Of a stretch of 64,000 nt of DNA, positions 32,421 through 43,275 are shown piece after piece. The position numbers were made by a program, and so were the translations under genes. Each line of letters opens with the position of its first letter. Within the stretch, counting starts at the first letter, position 1. Location of the stretch: contig MU858152.1 in NCBI GenBank assembly GCA_033297075.1, positions 62,001 through 126,000 on the forward strand. The letters run 5' to 3'. The notes beneath the pieces are model-generated. The model was not told the DNA's origin, did no database searches, and saw only the letters and a program-made list of their open reading frames with translations. This DNA is from Rhypophila decipiens (lineage: Eukaryota > Ascomycota > Sordariomycetes > Sordariales > Naviculisporaceae).

Positions 32421-34491
32421 ATGTGGCCCTTGGATCCCGCGTACCCAGAGGTCTCGCCCTCGCAAATAGACGGAAAAGAATATGACTACATTGTCGTCGG
32501 AGGTGAGTATCCAACCTGTCTAGGCATCATGAGCAACTTGCTAACTCACCACAGGCGGAACGGCAGGATGCTGCATTGCGTCCCGTCTCTCCGAGGACCC
32601 CAATGTCAGCGTGCTCGTCCTGGAAAAGGGCCACGTCAAGGACAACTTTGTCTCGCGGGTGCCCCTGATGAGCCAGAACTTCTGGATGGGCGACCCGCTG
32701 CAAGCCAAGAGACGCTTCACAGAGCCCATGGGCAAGGTCAACAACCGACGCAACGGCATCTGGACGGCAGAAGGTCTCGGCGGTGCCTCGCGCATCAACG
32801 GCATGCTCATGACCCGCGGCATGCCGGGCGGGTACAACGAATGGGCCGAAAAGTACGGCCTCGACGACTGGAGCTGGGACCGCGTCGAGCCCTACTTTCG
32901 CAAGAGCGAGAACGCCACCCTCGCCCACGGCAGCGACGCCAAACACCGCGGCCACGACGGGCCTATCGAGATCCGCCAGGCCTCTTCTCCGCCCTTCAAA
33001 TGGACATCCTACCTCGAAAGGGCCGCCGCCCAGATCGGTCTCCCCGTGCACAAAGACTACAACGATCCCTCGGCGCCAGCGATGGGTCTGTTCACGACCG
33101 ACATGGCCATTGACAGGACCGGCAAACGAGCATCGACATACCGTACCTTCCTTCCGGCCAGCGTAGCCCAAGCCCGCAAATCCCACCTCACCATCTGCAC
33201 CGGCGCCGTGGTCTCCCGTCTGGACATTGACACCGAGTCCTCGCCCGCCAACAACCTCCTCGTCAAGGGCGTGTACATCCGGCCCGTAGATGGCACCAAA
33301 AACGGCACCCAAAAGGCCGTCGGCGACTCCATCTACGTCAAGGCCCGGCGGGAGGTCATAATCTCTTCGGGCACAATCTGCACGCCGCAAATTCTCCTCC
33401 TCAGCGGTATCGGTCCAGCGGAGCAACTTGCTCGCTTCGACATTCCCCTGGTCAAAGAGCTCCCAGTCGGCGCAGCCCTCCAAGACCACTGCAGCGCAGC
33501 CATCATGCTCGAACTGCCCAAGTCCGAAACCCTCACCATGCTCGAATCCATCTGGGGTCTCTGGAACATTCTCCTCTGGGTATTCAGAGGGACAGGCCTC
33601 ATGTCTGTCAGCGCAACCCCTCGGTCAATATTCTTCCGCACCTCCTCGCTAGACAGCACGACCCTCAAGCCGGACACAAGCCTCGACGCCTCCCTCGACC
33701 CAAAGAGCGCATCCAACATCCCCGACGCAGAGATCATGATCCAGCCAGTCTCGTCCTTTGAGCGCCACGTCCCGGGATACAGCCTCATCACACTCTACCC
33801 TACCCTCGTCCAGCCCTTCTCGCGAGGCAAGATTGAGCTTGCCAGCCGTGATCCCCTCGCCAACCCAAAGATCTACCACCCAATGCTCGAAGACCCCCGC
33901 GACTTGGTGACCTTTCGCAAAGCAATCCGCTTCACCATGCGTCTGGCCGAGGAATTCGCCTTGAAAACAGGTTACCCTTTCCCAGCGACGCTCACCTTTG
34001 CACCAGGTGTCAACCTCGACATTCTCGGGGAATGGGAGAAGACGGCGCCAAATGTAGACATTGAGACCGGAAAAGGCGACGCTCCCGTGGGTTACACTTT
34101 TGCCTCCAAAGCAGATGAATCCGCCAAGGCGGCCACTTCAACTTCTACAATCGTCTCAGAAGTTGAAGCCACCAAAGCCACTGCCAAAAGAAGCAAGATA
34201 AACAAAACCTGGCGAGACGTATCAGACGCGGAAATAGACGACTATGTGAAGCGCGTAGGGATGGGTTCCATGCATGTGGCGAGTACATGTCCCATGGCAA
34301 AAGATGAAACCGAGGGCAAAGGGGTGGTTGACCAGCAGCTCAAGGTCTTTGGGACGAGGAATCTGAGGATCGCAGATGCGAGTGTGTTTCCCAAGGTGCC
34401 TAGCTGTCATACTATGGCGCCTACTATCATGGTTGCTGAGCGGTGTGCTGATTTTGTTAAGGCGGCCTGGAGGGGGGTTGCGGTGGAATAG
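32421..34491 (+). CDS. GMC family FAD-dependent oxidoreductase
   Basis: Two exons, 32421-32502 and 32555-34491; 672 aa. The ATG has a strong context (GCCACCATG). The 52-nt intron splits the FAD dinucleotide fold: YDYIVVGGGTAGCCIASRL (residues 20-38) is restored on joining, followed by VLVLEKG. The GMC signature 1 region GLGGASRINGMLMTRG and signature 2 (SSGTICTPQILLLSGIG) are clear. The C-terminal active-site region contains GMGSMHVASTCPM and PSCHTMAPTIMVAERCAD. No signal peptide, so it is likely intracellular. It is longer than usual because of a Ser/Thr/Ala/Lys-rich insertion around 555-595. Fungal GMC enzymes oxidise alcohols, sugars or secondary metabolites. The divergent neighbour is a methyltransferase and a P450 lies beyond it. 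Confidence 0.93.
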
Positions 34492-35092
34492 TGTGATGAT
34501 TGCACCCATTGCTGTATCTTTTTCTTTGGTTCTTTCTCTGTCGAACAAATTGCTGTCGTTTTACCGTTTTTCGTCTTGCGTGCCTTTTTCTGTAACACCT
34601 ACTGGGACATGTGGAAATTAATAATCAGCATCGGAGACAGACGTCAGGTTGGGTGCACCAAATACGTACACTTGTCGTACGATGCATCTCGTCTCGTCTC
34701 GTCTGATCGACATTGGGGGGTTCATCCCGTCCCGCGCAGTCGAGGTTCACGATGAGTGGTCCACGTTGTCTTGGCTGTGCTATGATGTCATTCTCCCCGC
34801 GCAGTATCACGAGAGCGATCGACGACCCCTGAACCCCTCTTCCTGGATTTTACTTGGGCTGTTTGACGATTTATTATATAGTGTCTGTAACCTGTTCTGT
34901 CCCTAGAACCTGCTCTTTTAGGGGTCTTTTCCACCCACCATCTTCCAGATTTTCGCTTCATCCCTGTTTGCTTTTCCGCCTGCCCGGTGCCGACTTCCAT
35001 TGCCTGCTTTTGCCAAGTAGCACATCCAACTTTATCTGGACCACCCCCGATCAAAAGCCCTTGAACGCTTGTTCAAGTCTCAGCTCTGCACA
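34492..35092. other. Intergenic
   Basis: 3' region of the GMC gene and promoter of the next plus-strand gene. Contains a short (CTCGT)3-type run near 34688. No gene supported. Confidence 0.5.
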
Positions 35093-36555
35093 ATGGACGC
35101 AGCCGCCATGGTTGAAGACTCGCGAAAATTAAAGGTTGGCCGACTTTATTCCTCGGCTTTTCCGGCTTGCAGCAAGTACTAACTCCTCATAATTAACAGC
35201 AAGGCTTCATCATCGCCACCTTGGCCTCGACCATCGCCGGCACCTTCACAACAGGCATCAACCTCTTTGACCGCCTAGAAGAGAAGCGCAGAAACCGAAA
35301 GCAGCGCAAGGTCGACAAGAGCCAGAACCAGAAGATAAAGGAGTTGGAGGGACGGTTGAATGAAAAGATCGAGAGGGTGAATGAAAATGCCGAGAGGGCG
35401 AATGAGAATGCGCACCACATCGAGCAGCTGCAGCAGCATCATCATCCAGAGAGAGGTCGGATCCGAGACGACGACTTGCGCGATTCACTCGGCCAGGGCG
35501 GGCCCATGGTGAAGCGCGAGTACGACAGACACTATGCCGCCATGGGACCACAGTTTGCCGAGGGAGACTTGATCGCCCAAAACCAACTCCAAGCCCAAGT
35601 CATCACCATGCAAAGCACAGTCATCAAGATCCTCCAAGAAGCCCTCTTGACAGGGGACCCGCCCGACATGGCAAAGCTGTACAACGCCTCGGAGCTCGCC
35701 CGCATAGGCAGCATCCGAGCCCTGCGCGACCAAGCCCAACGTCTCCAGAGCTCGCACCCAAGACACCAAGGTCTCCGTCCCGCAGACCGAGGCCGACCGG
35801 TCGGTCTAATCCGCCGCACCTCGTCCACTCCATCTCTCCGCTCGTCAATCACCAACACAAGCACAACAACCGACACCAGCACCATTTCCAGTATCGACAG
35901 CCCGACCACCACCACGGGCTATCGATCCTCCGTTCGCCATCGTGGTCCCCGAGATCGACATTACGGCGCTGGAGCAGGAGGGTTTGACCCGCCGCGCAAG
36001 TCATTAACCTACCTGAACCAACCGACTTCCCCTTACGCAGGAGAGGACCCCGAAGAAGAATACCAAAAGTCTGGACCCCTTTTTTGCCTCTACGCCAAAG
36101 ACCTGCAACAAAATCCGCACATGAGACTAGACGAAGCCCTCTTCTTTCCGTCGTCCCCGGGGTGTCCAGCTTGTGGGGGCTGTATCCCGGCCAACACGGC
36201 GCGACAAGTCACCGTCGGGGGTGGCCACATTATCGACAAAGAAGTTGTTGTAACGGAGCGAGTAACAAGAAGAGGATCGATGGCTGTCACGGTGGGAGGA
36301 GCACCTGCGCCTGTCACAGAGCTGGTTAAGCGGTTTGAAGATCGGGCGTATTTACTTACTCCACGGTTTGTGGCCAAATGTCATCGTCCTGGGGCGGAGA
36401 GGGGGTCTAATGGGAAGGGGTATGCTTGTTATTTGTGTTTTCGGAATCGGGAACGGGACACCCTGCTCAGGACTGTTAGGGGGCTGGTCGGGCATGTGAG
36501 GGACAAGCATGATGTTGGGGAGTATGAGGATGAGGTGGATATTCGGAGGGTTTGA
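35093..36555 (+). CDS. Unknown protein with coiled coil and Cys/His-rich C-terminus
   Basis: Two exons, 35093-35134 and 35200-36555; 465 aa. The intron has a weak donor (GTTGGC) but a good branch site (ACTAAC) and AACAG acceptor. It restores an ATG, since the long second frame has none near its start. Residues about 15-32 are hydrophobic (QGFIIATLASTIAGTFTTG). They are followed by a basic, then heptad-like coiled coil (LEEKRRNRKQRKVDKS through ENAHHIEQLQ, about 38-85). The middle is Ser/Thr-rich. The C-terminus has CPACGGC (near 336) and a C-x2-C-x18-H-x4-H zinc-finger-like element (from about 423). I do not recognise the family; a membrane-associated or nuclear Zn-binding protein is possible. 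Conserved orphan genes of this type are common in Sordariomycetes. Confidence 0.75.
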
Positions 36556-37053
36556 GCTTCTTGATGGCCCTCATGGGTAAGTGAAAGTGATGAGGAAATG
36601 AAGGGATCCAAGACAGCACAGAGAAAGATACGACTTGTTATGACATGATATACGATTTAATGTATAGATGCATTTGAGGATAGAAACGATTATGAAGAAT
36701 GATGGGGAGAACAAATAAATGCAATTGACCTCTATTCAGATTGATGAAATGTGACGCGAGACAAGATAACAGGCTGTGGTGATTTTGACTACACAAAGTG
36801 TTAGTGTCCTGTCCGGACAGCAGTGGACCAGTCCAGTGGGTCTCGTCCTCACCGCCAAGTTAGAGCTCAATTCTGCCGCTCCAAGGACCCGCCCTGCAGC
36901 TTTGGCGCCTTCAATTCCACCCGGGAAATCGGGGGACATGATCTCGACCCACCGACCGACAACCACACCCGCATCTTTAATCTGCCCCTGAGATTCTGGA
37001 TTCTGGACTCGAGCAACGACTTGTGAAATCAACAGCCCGCCACCTTCTCCAAA
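36556..37053. other. Intergenic, promoter of AP-2 mu gene
   Basis: No gene is seen. The last 200 bp are C-rich and pyrimidine-biased, as often found just upstream of housekeeping genes in filamentous fungi. Confidence 0.5.
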
Positions 37054-38494
37054 ATGCTCTCGGGAATCCTCATCTTCAACCAAAAGGGCGAGAACCTCAT
37101 CTTTCGCGCATTCCGCAACGACTGCCGCCCGCGACTCGCCGATGTCTTTCGCATCCAGGTCATCAGCAACGCCCAGGTGCGCTCGCCCATCCTGACGCTC
37201 GGCAGCACCACCTTTAGCCATGTCAAGCACGAAAACATCTACCTGGTGGCCATCACCAAGAGCAACGCCAATGCCGCCCTGGTCTTTGAGTTTCTCTACC
37301 GCCTGATCCAGCTCGGGCGGGGCTACTTTGGCAAGTTTGACGAGGAGGCAGTCAAGAACAACTTTGTCTTGGTGTACGAGCTGCTAGACGGTACAGTCTT
37401 TTGATTCTTGAGTAAAGTTTCTGTCCAGGCGCTGACTGACTGCCATTGTCCAACAGAGATTATCGATTTCGGCTATCCTCAAAACACCGAGACAGACACG
37501 TTGAAAATGTACATTACGACCGAAGGCGTCAAGTCGGAACGGGCGCCCGAAGACTCGGCCAAGATTACGATGCAAGCGACGGGCGCCCTGTCATGGCGCA
37601 AGGCCGACGTCAAATACCGCAAGAACGAAGCCTTTGTCGACGTGATTGAGGATGTCAACCTGCTCATGAGCGCGACAGGGGCCGTCCTCCGCGCCGATGT
37701 CACGGGCCAGATCATCATGCGCGCATATCTAAGCGGTACGCCGGAATGCAAGTTTGGCCTCAACGACCGCCTCCTGCTCGACAACGACGGCCTGATGACC
37801 CTCCCGAGCGGCAACAGGCAAGGAAGCAAGGCCACCAAGGCAGCAGCAGGCAGCGTCACGCTCGAGGATTGCCAGTTCCACCAGTGCGTCAAGCTGGGCA
37901 AGTTCGACAGCGACCGCATCATCAGCTTCGTCCCTCCCGACGGCGAATTCGAGCTGATGCGCTACCGCGCGACCGAGAACGTCAACCTGCCCTTTAAAGT
38001 GCACGCCATCGTCAACGAGGTGGGCAAGACCAAGGTCGAGTACAGCATCGGTGTCAGGGCCAATTTCGGGTCCAAGCTGTTCGCCACCAACGTTGTCGTG
38101 CGCATCCCCACGCCGCTCAACACTGCTAGGATCACGGAGCGGTGCACGCAGGGCAAGGCCAAGTACGAGCCGTCGGAGAACAACATTGTGTGGAAGATTG
38201 GGCGCTTCACGGGCCAGAGCGAGTTTGTGCTCAGCGCCGAGGCGGAGCTGACGAGCATGACCAACCAGAAAGCTTGGAGCCGACCGCCCTTGAGCATGAA
38301 CTTTAGCTTGTTGATGTTTACCAGTTCTGGCTTGCTGGTGCGGTATCTGAAGGTGTTTGAGAAGAGCAACTACTCGAGTGTTAAATGGGTGCGGTACATG
38401 ACGAGGGCGGGCAGTTATGAGATAAGGTGAGTGGACTTTTGATACGATGATGAGACAAGAGATTGGAGCTAACTATGTCGTGTTTAGGTTTTGA
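37054..38494 (+). CDS. apm4: AP-2 complex subunit mu (clathrin adaptor medium chain)
   Basis: Three exons, 37054-37390, 37457-38426 and 38488-38494; 437 aa. The N-terminal longin-like domain (MLSGILIFNQKGENLIFRAF, then VRSPILTLGSTTF and NANAALVFEFLYRL) and the C-terminal mu-homology domain match AP-2 mu rather than AP-1 mu, which has a different N-terminus. The last exon has only 7 nt (acceptor TTTAG|G), completing AGSYEIR with Phe and the stop TGA. Without it the frame would end at a TGA inside the donor, losing only the last residue. AP-2 links cargo with YxxPhi signals to clathrin at the plasma membrane; in moulds it supports polar growth and endocytosis. Confidence 0.93.
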
Positions 38495-39062
38495 GTTGTA
38501 CATCTCTTGCCCCGTATTTTTTTCCTTCTTTTTCTCCAAGCATAGCAAGGCGTTCAGGGTCACATTTGGGTTATTTGCAGGTAAAAGAGCAGTCAAAAAT
38601 CAGGGTCATGCCCGGGTCTTCCTCGGGTTGGTGCCAGTTGTCGCAACACATCGTGTCGTTTGCATATGATCTGGCTCGTGGTGGCCAATACCCATTAACA
38701 CATCTTCTCATTGCATCACTTTTCTTTCCGACATTGTGCTCGTCTCTTTCGCGCTTAGATTTGCCACTCGTCTTGAAATTTCCGTGATAGCCTTTAGCCA
38801 CAGTTCCACCTACATCATGGTTGACTGATGTCCATAGAGTTGCCGCTCTCTCCGGGCCGAAACGTCTGCCATGCCGGCTCTTTCCATGAGGGCTTACGAT
38901 GGTGGCTTGCCATGGAGGCTTGTTCTGTCTTTTGCACATGTCTATTTCTTAATTCTTTATTTTTGACTTTTTTATTTTCATTTCCCATCCGGTCGTCACC
39001 TCTGTTCCATCCCGGCAGCCGTCCGTCCACTTCGGTGCATGCATCATTGATATCATCACATC
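38495..39062. other. Intergenic, promoter of the Crh-like gene
   Basis: No gene is visible. A T-rich tract (38950-38985) precedes the next start codon. Confidence 0.5.
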
Positions 39063-40697
39063 ATGGCTCCGTCCTTGCCGCGACGAGGGCATCGTCCCGA
39101 CCCCGCCAGACAGCCAGTCTCGACCTTCAAGACGCTTCTCCTTTTGTTGTTGGCGACAAGTGCCGGGCTTGTCTCGGGGCAGGCATATTCGTTTTGTAAC
39201 CCGCTGAAGGGTGAGTCAGCCCGTCCCTCGCCTGACATTTGCATTCAATTCACCATGTTTGTTTACCTACCTATCTTATTGTCAACATGGGACACTTCTT
39301 TCTGAAATCCTAGCAATGATCCCATCCCATCAACCAACCCACTAACCTCATCCCCCCTTTGCCGCGCAGAAAAATGCCCCCCCGCGCCCGGGTTCCCCTC
39401 GTCAGAACCCTACACATCCGACTTCCGAACAGGCTCCGACTCGCGAATCTGGACCAGCGTAGGCAAATCCTCCGTCCCCATCAAATACGGCGGCGGCCTA
39501 GGCGCAGTCTTTAGCATCAACAAGCAAGGCGACTCGCCCGTCCTCGAATCAGACCAGTACCTCTTCTTCGGCACCGTAGAAGTCCACCTCCGCGCCGCCG
39601 CCGGCCAAGGAATCGTCAATTGCATCGTCCTCCTAAGCGACACGCTCGACGAGATCGACTTTGAGCTGCTAGGCGGTGCCCCGCATCGCTGGCTGGTCCA
39701 GTCGAATTACTTTGGAAAAGGCGAGACGGGGTTATTCGAGAATGGCGAGTCGCATTACCTCCCCCATTCGCCGAGCACCACTATGGGAGAAGTGCATAAT
39801 TATACGATTGATTGGGACAGAGACAAGATGGTGTGGTTTATTGATGGGGTGCAGGTTCGACGGTTGGATCGGCATCAGGCGAGACCGGTTAGTTTGGTGC
39901 CTGGGAGGGATAACTTTCCGCAGACGCCGGCGAGGGTGAGGATCGGCTTGTGGGCGGGCGGGCATCCGGGGAATGAGGCGGGGACTATTGAGTGGGCTGG
40001 GGGGGTTACGTCTTTTGATCGAGCGGAGATGCCGTACGAGATGGTTGTGGAACAGGTTAGGATTGTGAATCGGTATCCTGCTGCGGCGTATTGGTTCAAG
40101 GATTTTGGCGGGCAGTGGGAGGGGGTTGAGTTGTTGGGGAGGTATTTTGAGCGGGGGGATCGAGGGACTCGTGTGAAGGGGTATGGGGATTATATTGAGA
40201 GTGGGTATGCGGTTGGGATTGGGGCTGAGACTGGCTATGATGGCCAAGAGAACGATGACGACGGCGATGACGCGGGTGAGGATACTGATTCTGGTACCGA
40301 TGATGGTGGGTATGGATATGACAAGAAACACGGCACTGGCGCTATCACGGTCAACGAGACGTACAGGGGAAGAGAGAGCAATGAAGAGGATGCTGGGCCT
40401 ACGGTTCAAACTGAACAGGAGAATGAGAAGGAACGGGAGTCTGGGCCCGTTGATCCCGTGATTCCTGAACGCGGACCCGATCACGACGAGCCCGCGCCGG
40501 GCAGCGCAGGGACCGGAGGAACAAGAGAGGGCGGTGCCCCGGGCATACCGGACCGTCCAGTCGGCACACCAGTAGTGCACTTGGATCTCTCGGACTCGTT
40601 ATCGGTCGTCAAGGCCAGGCTGAACGGACGGTGGGGATTGGCGGGCGTTGTTGCCGTGGTAGCTCATTTGTTGTGTATGGCTTTGTTTACTTGGTAA
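39063..40697 (+). CDS. GH16 Crh-like cell-wall transglycosylase, GPI-anchored
   Basis: Two exons, 39063-39210 and 39370-40697; 491 aa. The ATG at 39063 starts a basic stretch and signal peptide (TFKTLLLLLLATSAGLVSG, cleavage near residue 39). The GH16 catalytic signature DEIDFELLG supplies Glu144 (nucleophile), Asp146 and Glu148 (acid/base). The downstream block NYTIDWDRDKMVWFIDGVQV is typical of Crh1/Crh2/Utr2 enzymes, which attach chitin to beta-glucan in the wall. After the domain come about 130 residues of Gly/Asp/Glu-rich, likely disordered spacer. The C-terminal hydrophobic tail (WGLAGVVAVVAHLLCMALF) fits a GPI signal. No CBM18 is seen. It converges with the peroxidase gene 154 bp away. 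Confidence 0.92.
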
Positions 40698-40851
40698 TTA
40701 CCCATTTGGGTCCATCACGATTCACGGACTGCTGCTGATTTGCAAAGGGTATTGTTATTACAATCAGAATGTACCTAGGAACAAAAGAGAGAATCCAAAG
40801 AATGCAGTACAATCTTGACATCATCACCAAGTCTGGGGAGCAAGCAGTCCT

Positions 40852-41688
40852 TCAAAAAGCCCCAACAACCTCCTGAATCCGTTTCAAAATCGCACCAACA
40901 CTCCTAAACCCAGGACTGCCCTTGACCCAGCCCTCCTCAACGGGCAACCTTTCCTCCTCAAACACAGCCCTCGCATAATCAACCCGCACCGACTCCCCTT
41001 TATCCCCAAACACGCCCAAAAGCAATGCACTCTCTCCACAAGCCAATCTATGCTGCCCCGCGCCATACACAATCTCTTTATTATCCTCCCTCTGCTTTGT
41101 AATCCTTCTTTTGCGTAGGTCCGCCAAGTCAGTCAGACTGATTGTTTTGCCCCCGTCTGACGAGGAATCGAGCAATTGAGAGACCAGCTCCTTTTGCTTG
41201 GACAAATTGTCACCCTGCGCGTGGTCCAGTCTTGTGAGCGAGACATCGTGCTCTACTATGCCGGGGAGGGCAAGCTGGTCGAGGTCAAGTACCGGAACAC
41301 CATCTTCATCCTTTTGGCTCGGTCGTCGCATACCCACGTTAGAGGCGATGACGCCCCAGGGAAAAGCTCCGCTCTTGTAGGCATTGATTACTTTGGTTAT
41401 GAAGGATGGCTTGGGTTGAGGAGGAGATGAGTCGTCTTTTGTGGGAAGAGGGGCGTGATGTTCGAGATAGATGGGGTGAGCGAGCATCGAGCTGAGCACA
41501 TACGATGCCCCGCCGACGGATTGCGTCGCCGACTGGAGTTGTTTTGCCGTGACGTTTCGTCCGTCGCGCGGGATGTATCCGTGGTTGGCCAGGGTGTTGA
41601 TGAAGGGGCAGGGACTGCGCAGGTCGCTTGGGCCCGGAGGGGCATATGTGCCCTTGGGGAGTTGTTTTGGTGATGGTAGTTCGGACAT
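40852..41688 (-). CDS. Heme-thiolate peroxidase (chloroperoxidase/peroxygenase family), intracellular type
   Basis: An intronless 278-aa protein from the ATG at 41688. The frame is open upstream to 42030, but MSELPSPKQLPKGTY precedes the conserved core directly. Key motifs: Pro26-Cys27-Pro28 (SPCPFINTLANHGYIPRDGR), with Cys27 the proximal heme thiolate, and Glu146-His147-Asp148 in GIVEHDVSLTRLD, the distal acid-base/Mn-binding EHD. These define the chloroperoxidase/unspecific peroxygenase superfamily, which uses H2O2 to halogenate or oxygenate. No signal peptide is present, so it is probably cytosolic, like the Stc-type members in metabolite clusters. Upstream lies a promoter with duplicated 15- and 24-bp elements. 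Confidence 0.9.
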   Translation of the reverse strand: MSELPSPKQLPKGTYAPPGPSDLRSPCPFINTLANHGYIPRDGRNVTAKQLQSATQSVGGASYVLSSMLAHPIYLEHHAPLPTKDDSSPPQPKPSFITKVINAYKSGAFPWGVIASNVGMRRPSQKDEDGVPVLDLDQLALPGIVEHDVSLTRLDHAQGDNLSKQKELVSQLLDSSSDGGKTISLTDLADLRKRRITKQREDNKEIVYGAGQHRLACGESALLLGVFGDKGESVRVDYARAVFEEERLPVEEGWVKGSPGFRSVGAILKRIQEVVGAF

Positions 41689-43275
41689 TGTGTTGTTTCC
41701 AGTAACAGGGATTTGGTTTGTTGAGGTTGAGGCAAAAGACTGTAGGTATTTTGAGAATGCTATGATGATTGATGTAGGAGGGATGGTTCTGCTGGCCCAG
41801 AAATGGTGGTGACGTCTGTCACAAAGTGGTGGCACGTTGGACGACTTTTGAATCAGGAAGGACCAGAAAAAGGCATGATGCGTCCAATGTGAAGCAGGAA
41901 GGACCAGAAGACGACTACTTATGCTAGCACTGGCTAGTTCGCCCACCACCAGCAGTTGGCCGACATGGACAATCAAAGGCAACACAGCACCGCCGAAGGA
42001 CTTGGCCGGAAAAAGCCATGATGGGTCCAATGCCCAATCATGTTAGCCAGTTATATCCAAATGCTGCGTCGACGTCATGTAGTCCATCCTTGGCAGAGGG
42101 TCCCACAAAGGCCTTATGCCCTGCTTTGGGTGTCGCGCCCGGCTTGTTCTCGAGTAAATCTAGAATAAAGAACGTGCATGAGCTGAACTGGACCAAAAAC
42201 AGATCATGGCAGCTGCAGTTGGCTGCAGTCGTCAATCGTTGGCTGTGATAGGCGTCCAATTTCAGGGGCTAGTTCAGACAAAAGTCATGATTTTATAACC
42301 CAAAAAGGAAATATTGGCTTGGATTATCAGCCCTATTTACGCGGAGACCTGCTGTGGGATATCATCACGGCGGATCTAACCCGATTTGATGATGCATCTT
42401 TGGGGCACGATTTGGGGATGCGTGGTGTGATTGGCGAGGGTGTACAGAGACCTGAGTCGGCAAGAGATCCGGGAATGGGGGTTTGGGGGTTCGAGTGCAA
42501 CATGGGTTGCCTCAGCCAGCTGCGTCTGCAAAATATGTCCGTCTGACGCCGAAAGGGTATCTATGAAAGCTACGATATGATGAAGATCAAGATGATATTC
42601 TGGCGATAGACTGTTACACGTGTACATGGGATCTCAATTCATGCCTCTTTGGTCAGCCTCCCACCCCTGGGGCACCTACGTGACCAGCGATGCAGCATCG
42701 CTGTGTGGCGCCATGGATGCCTTCAATAGCGCCGACCCTTGCCTCAAGGACCGGTCTAGGTTGTCTGGGCACATGAACTTCACTCCGCCCCAAACATGCC
42801 TCCAGGAGCGAAGGAGGACTAATTTACTTGAGAATATATACCACTGCACCACAACGCCGAGTATCACGGTGACTCTTGGTGGTTGGTGACTATCGTGCGC
42901 TGCTCATATCAATCCCAATACCCTTTTCCAGATTGCCCCTGATGGTCGATCACGGTGCGTGTGGTGGCGCAGGAGGTGACTGGGCAACACCAAAGACAGG
43001 ACAACCAAGTACTCACCATTGTAGTCATAGCATCACCGAGATGTTGATTCTACGTATATGCTGGTCCGTTCTGGATTCTTCCCCTTGTCAAAATTGGCAA
43101 AAAGATCTAAAAACAAGACATTGCTTGCAGACAAGTGACCAGAATCGACATCTACATACGGCTATAGCTCTGCGACAACAAGCACTAGCTATACCCGGCC
43201 CTCGTATCCGTGAGTATTATACTTGCTGTAACAATGGACTCTCGTCTTCTTTGTTGAGTACCTGAATCACCACAG
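41689..43275. other. Intergenic between peroxidase and CorA-like genes
   Basis: Apart from the duplicated elements, nothing is firmly assignable. The right end probably holds the first exon of the CorA-like gene: an ATG at 43058 can be joined in frame through a donor at 43136, but this is tentative. Confidence 0.4.
41854..42032. repeat. Short duplicated elements upstream of the peroxidase gene
   Basis: CAGGAAGGACCAGAA occurs twice exactly (41854-41868 and 41895-41909). A 24-bp element recurs with two mismatches: GAAAAAGGCATGATGCGTCC (start of 41866-41889) and GAAAAAGCCATGATGGGTCC (start of 42009-42032). They lie 165-345 bp upstream of the peroxidase ATG. They may be remnants of a local tandem duplication or repeated factor sites. 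Confidence 0.6.

Noticed and set aside
32527..33489. 320-codon minus-strand open frame over the GMC gene
   Set aside because: Antisense shadow of the strongly biased GMC coding sequence.
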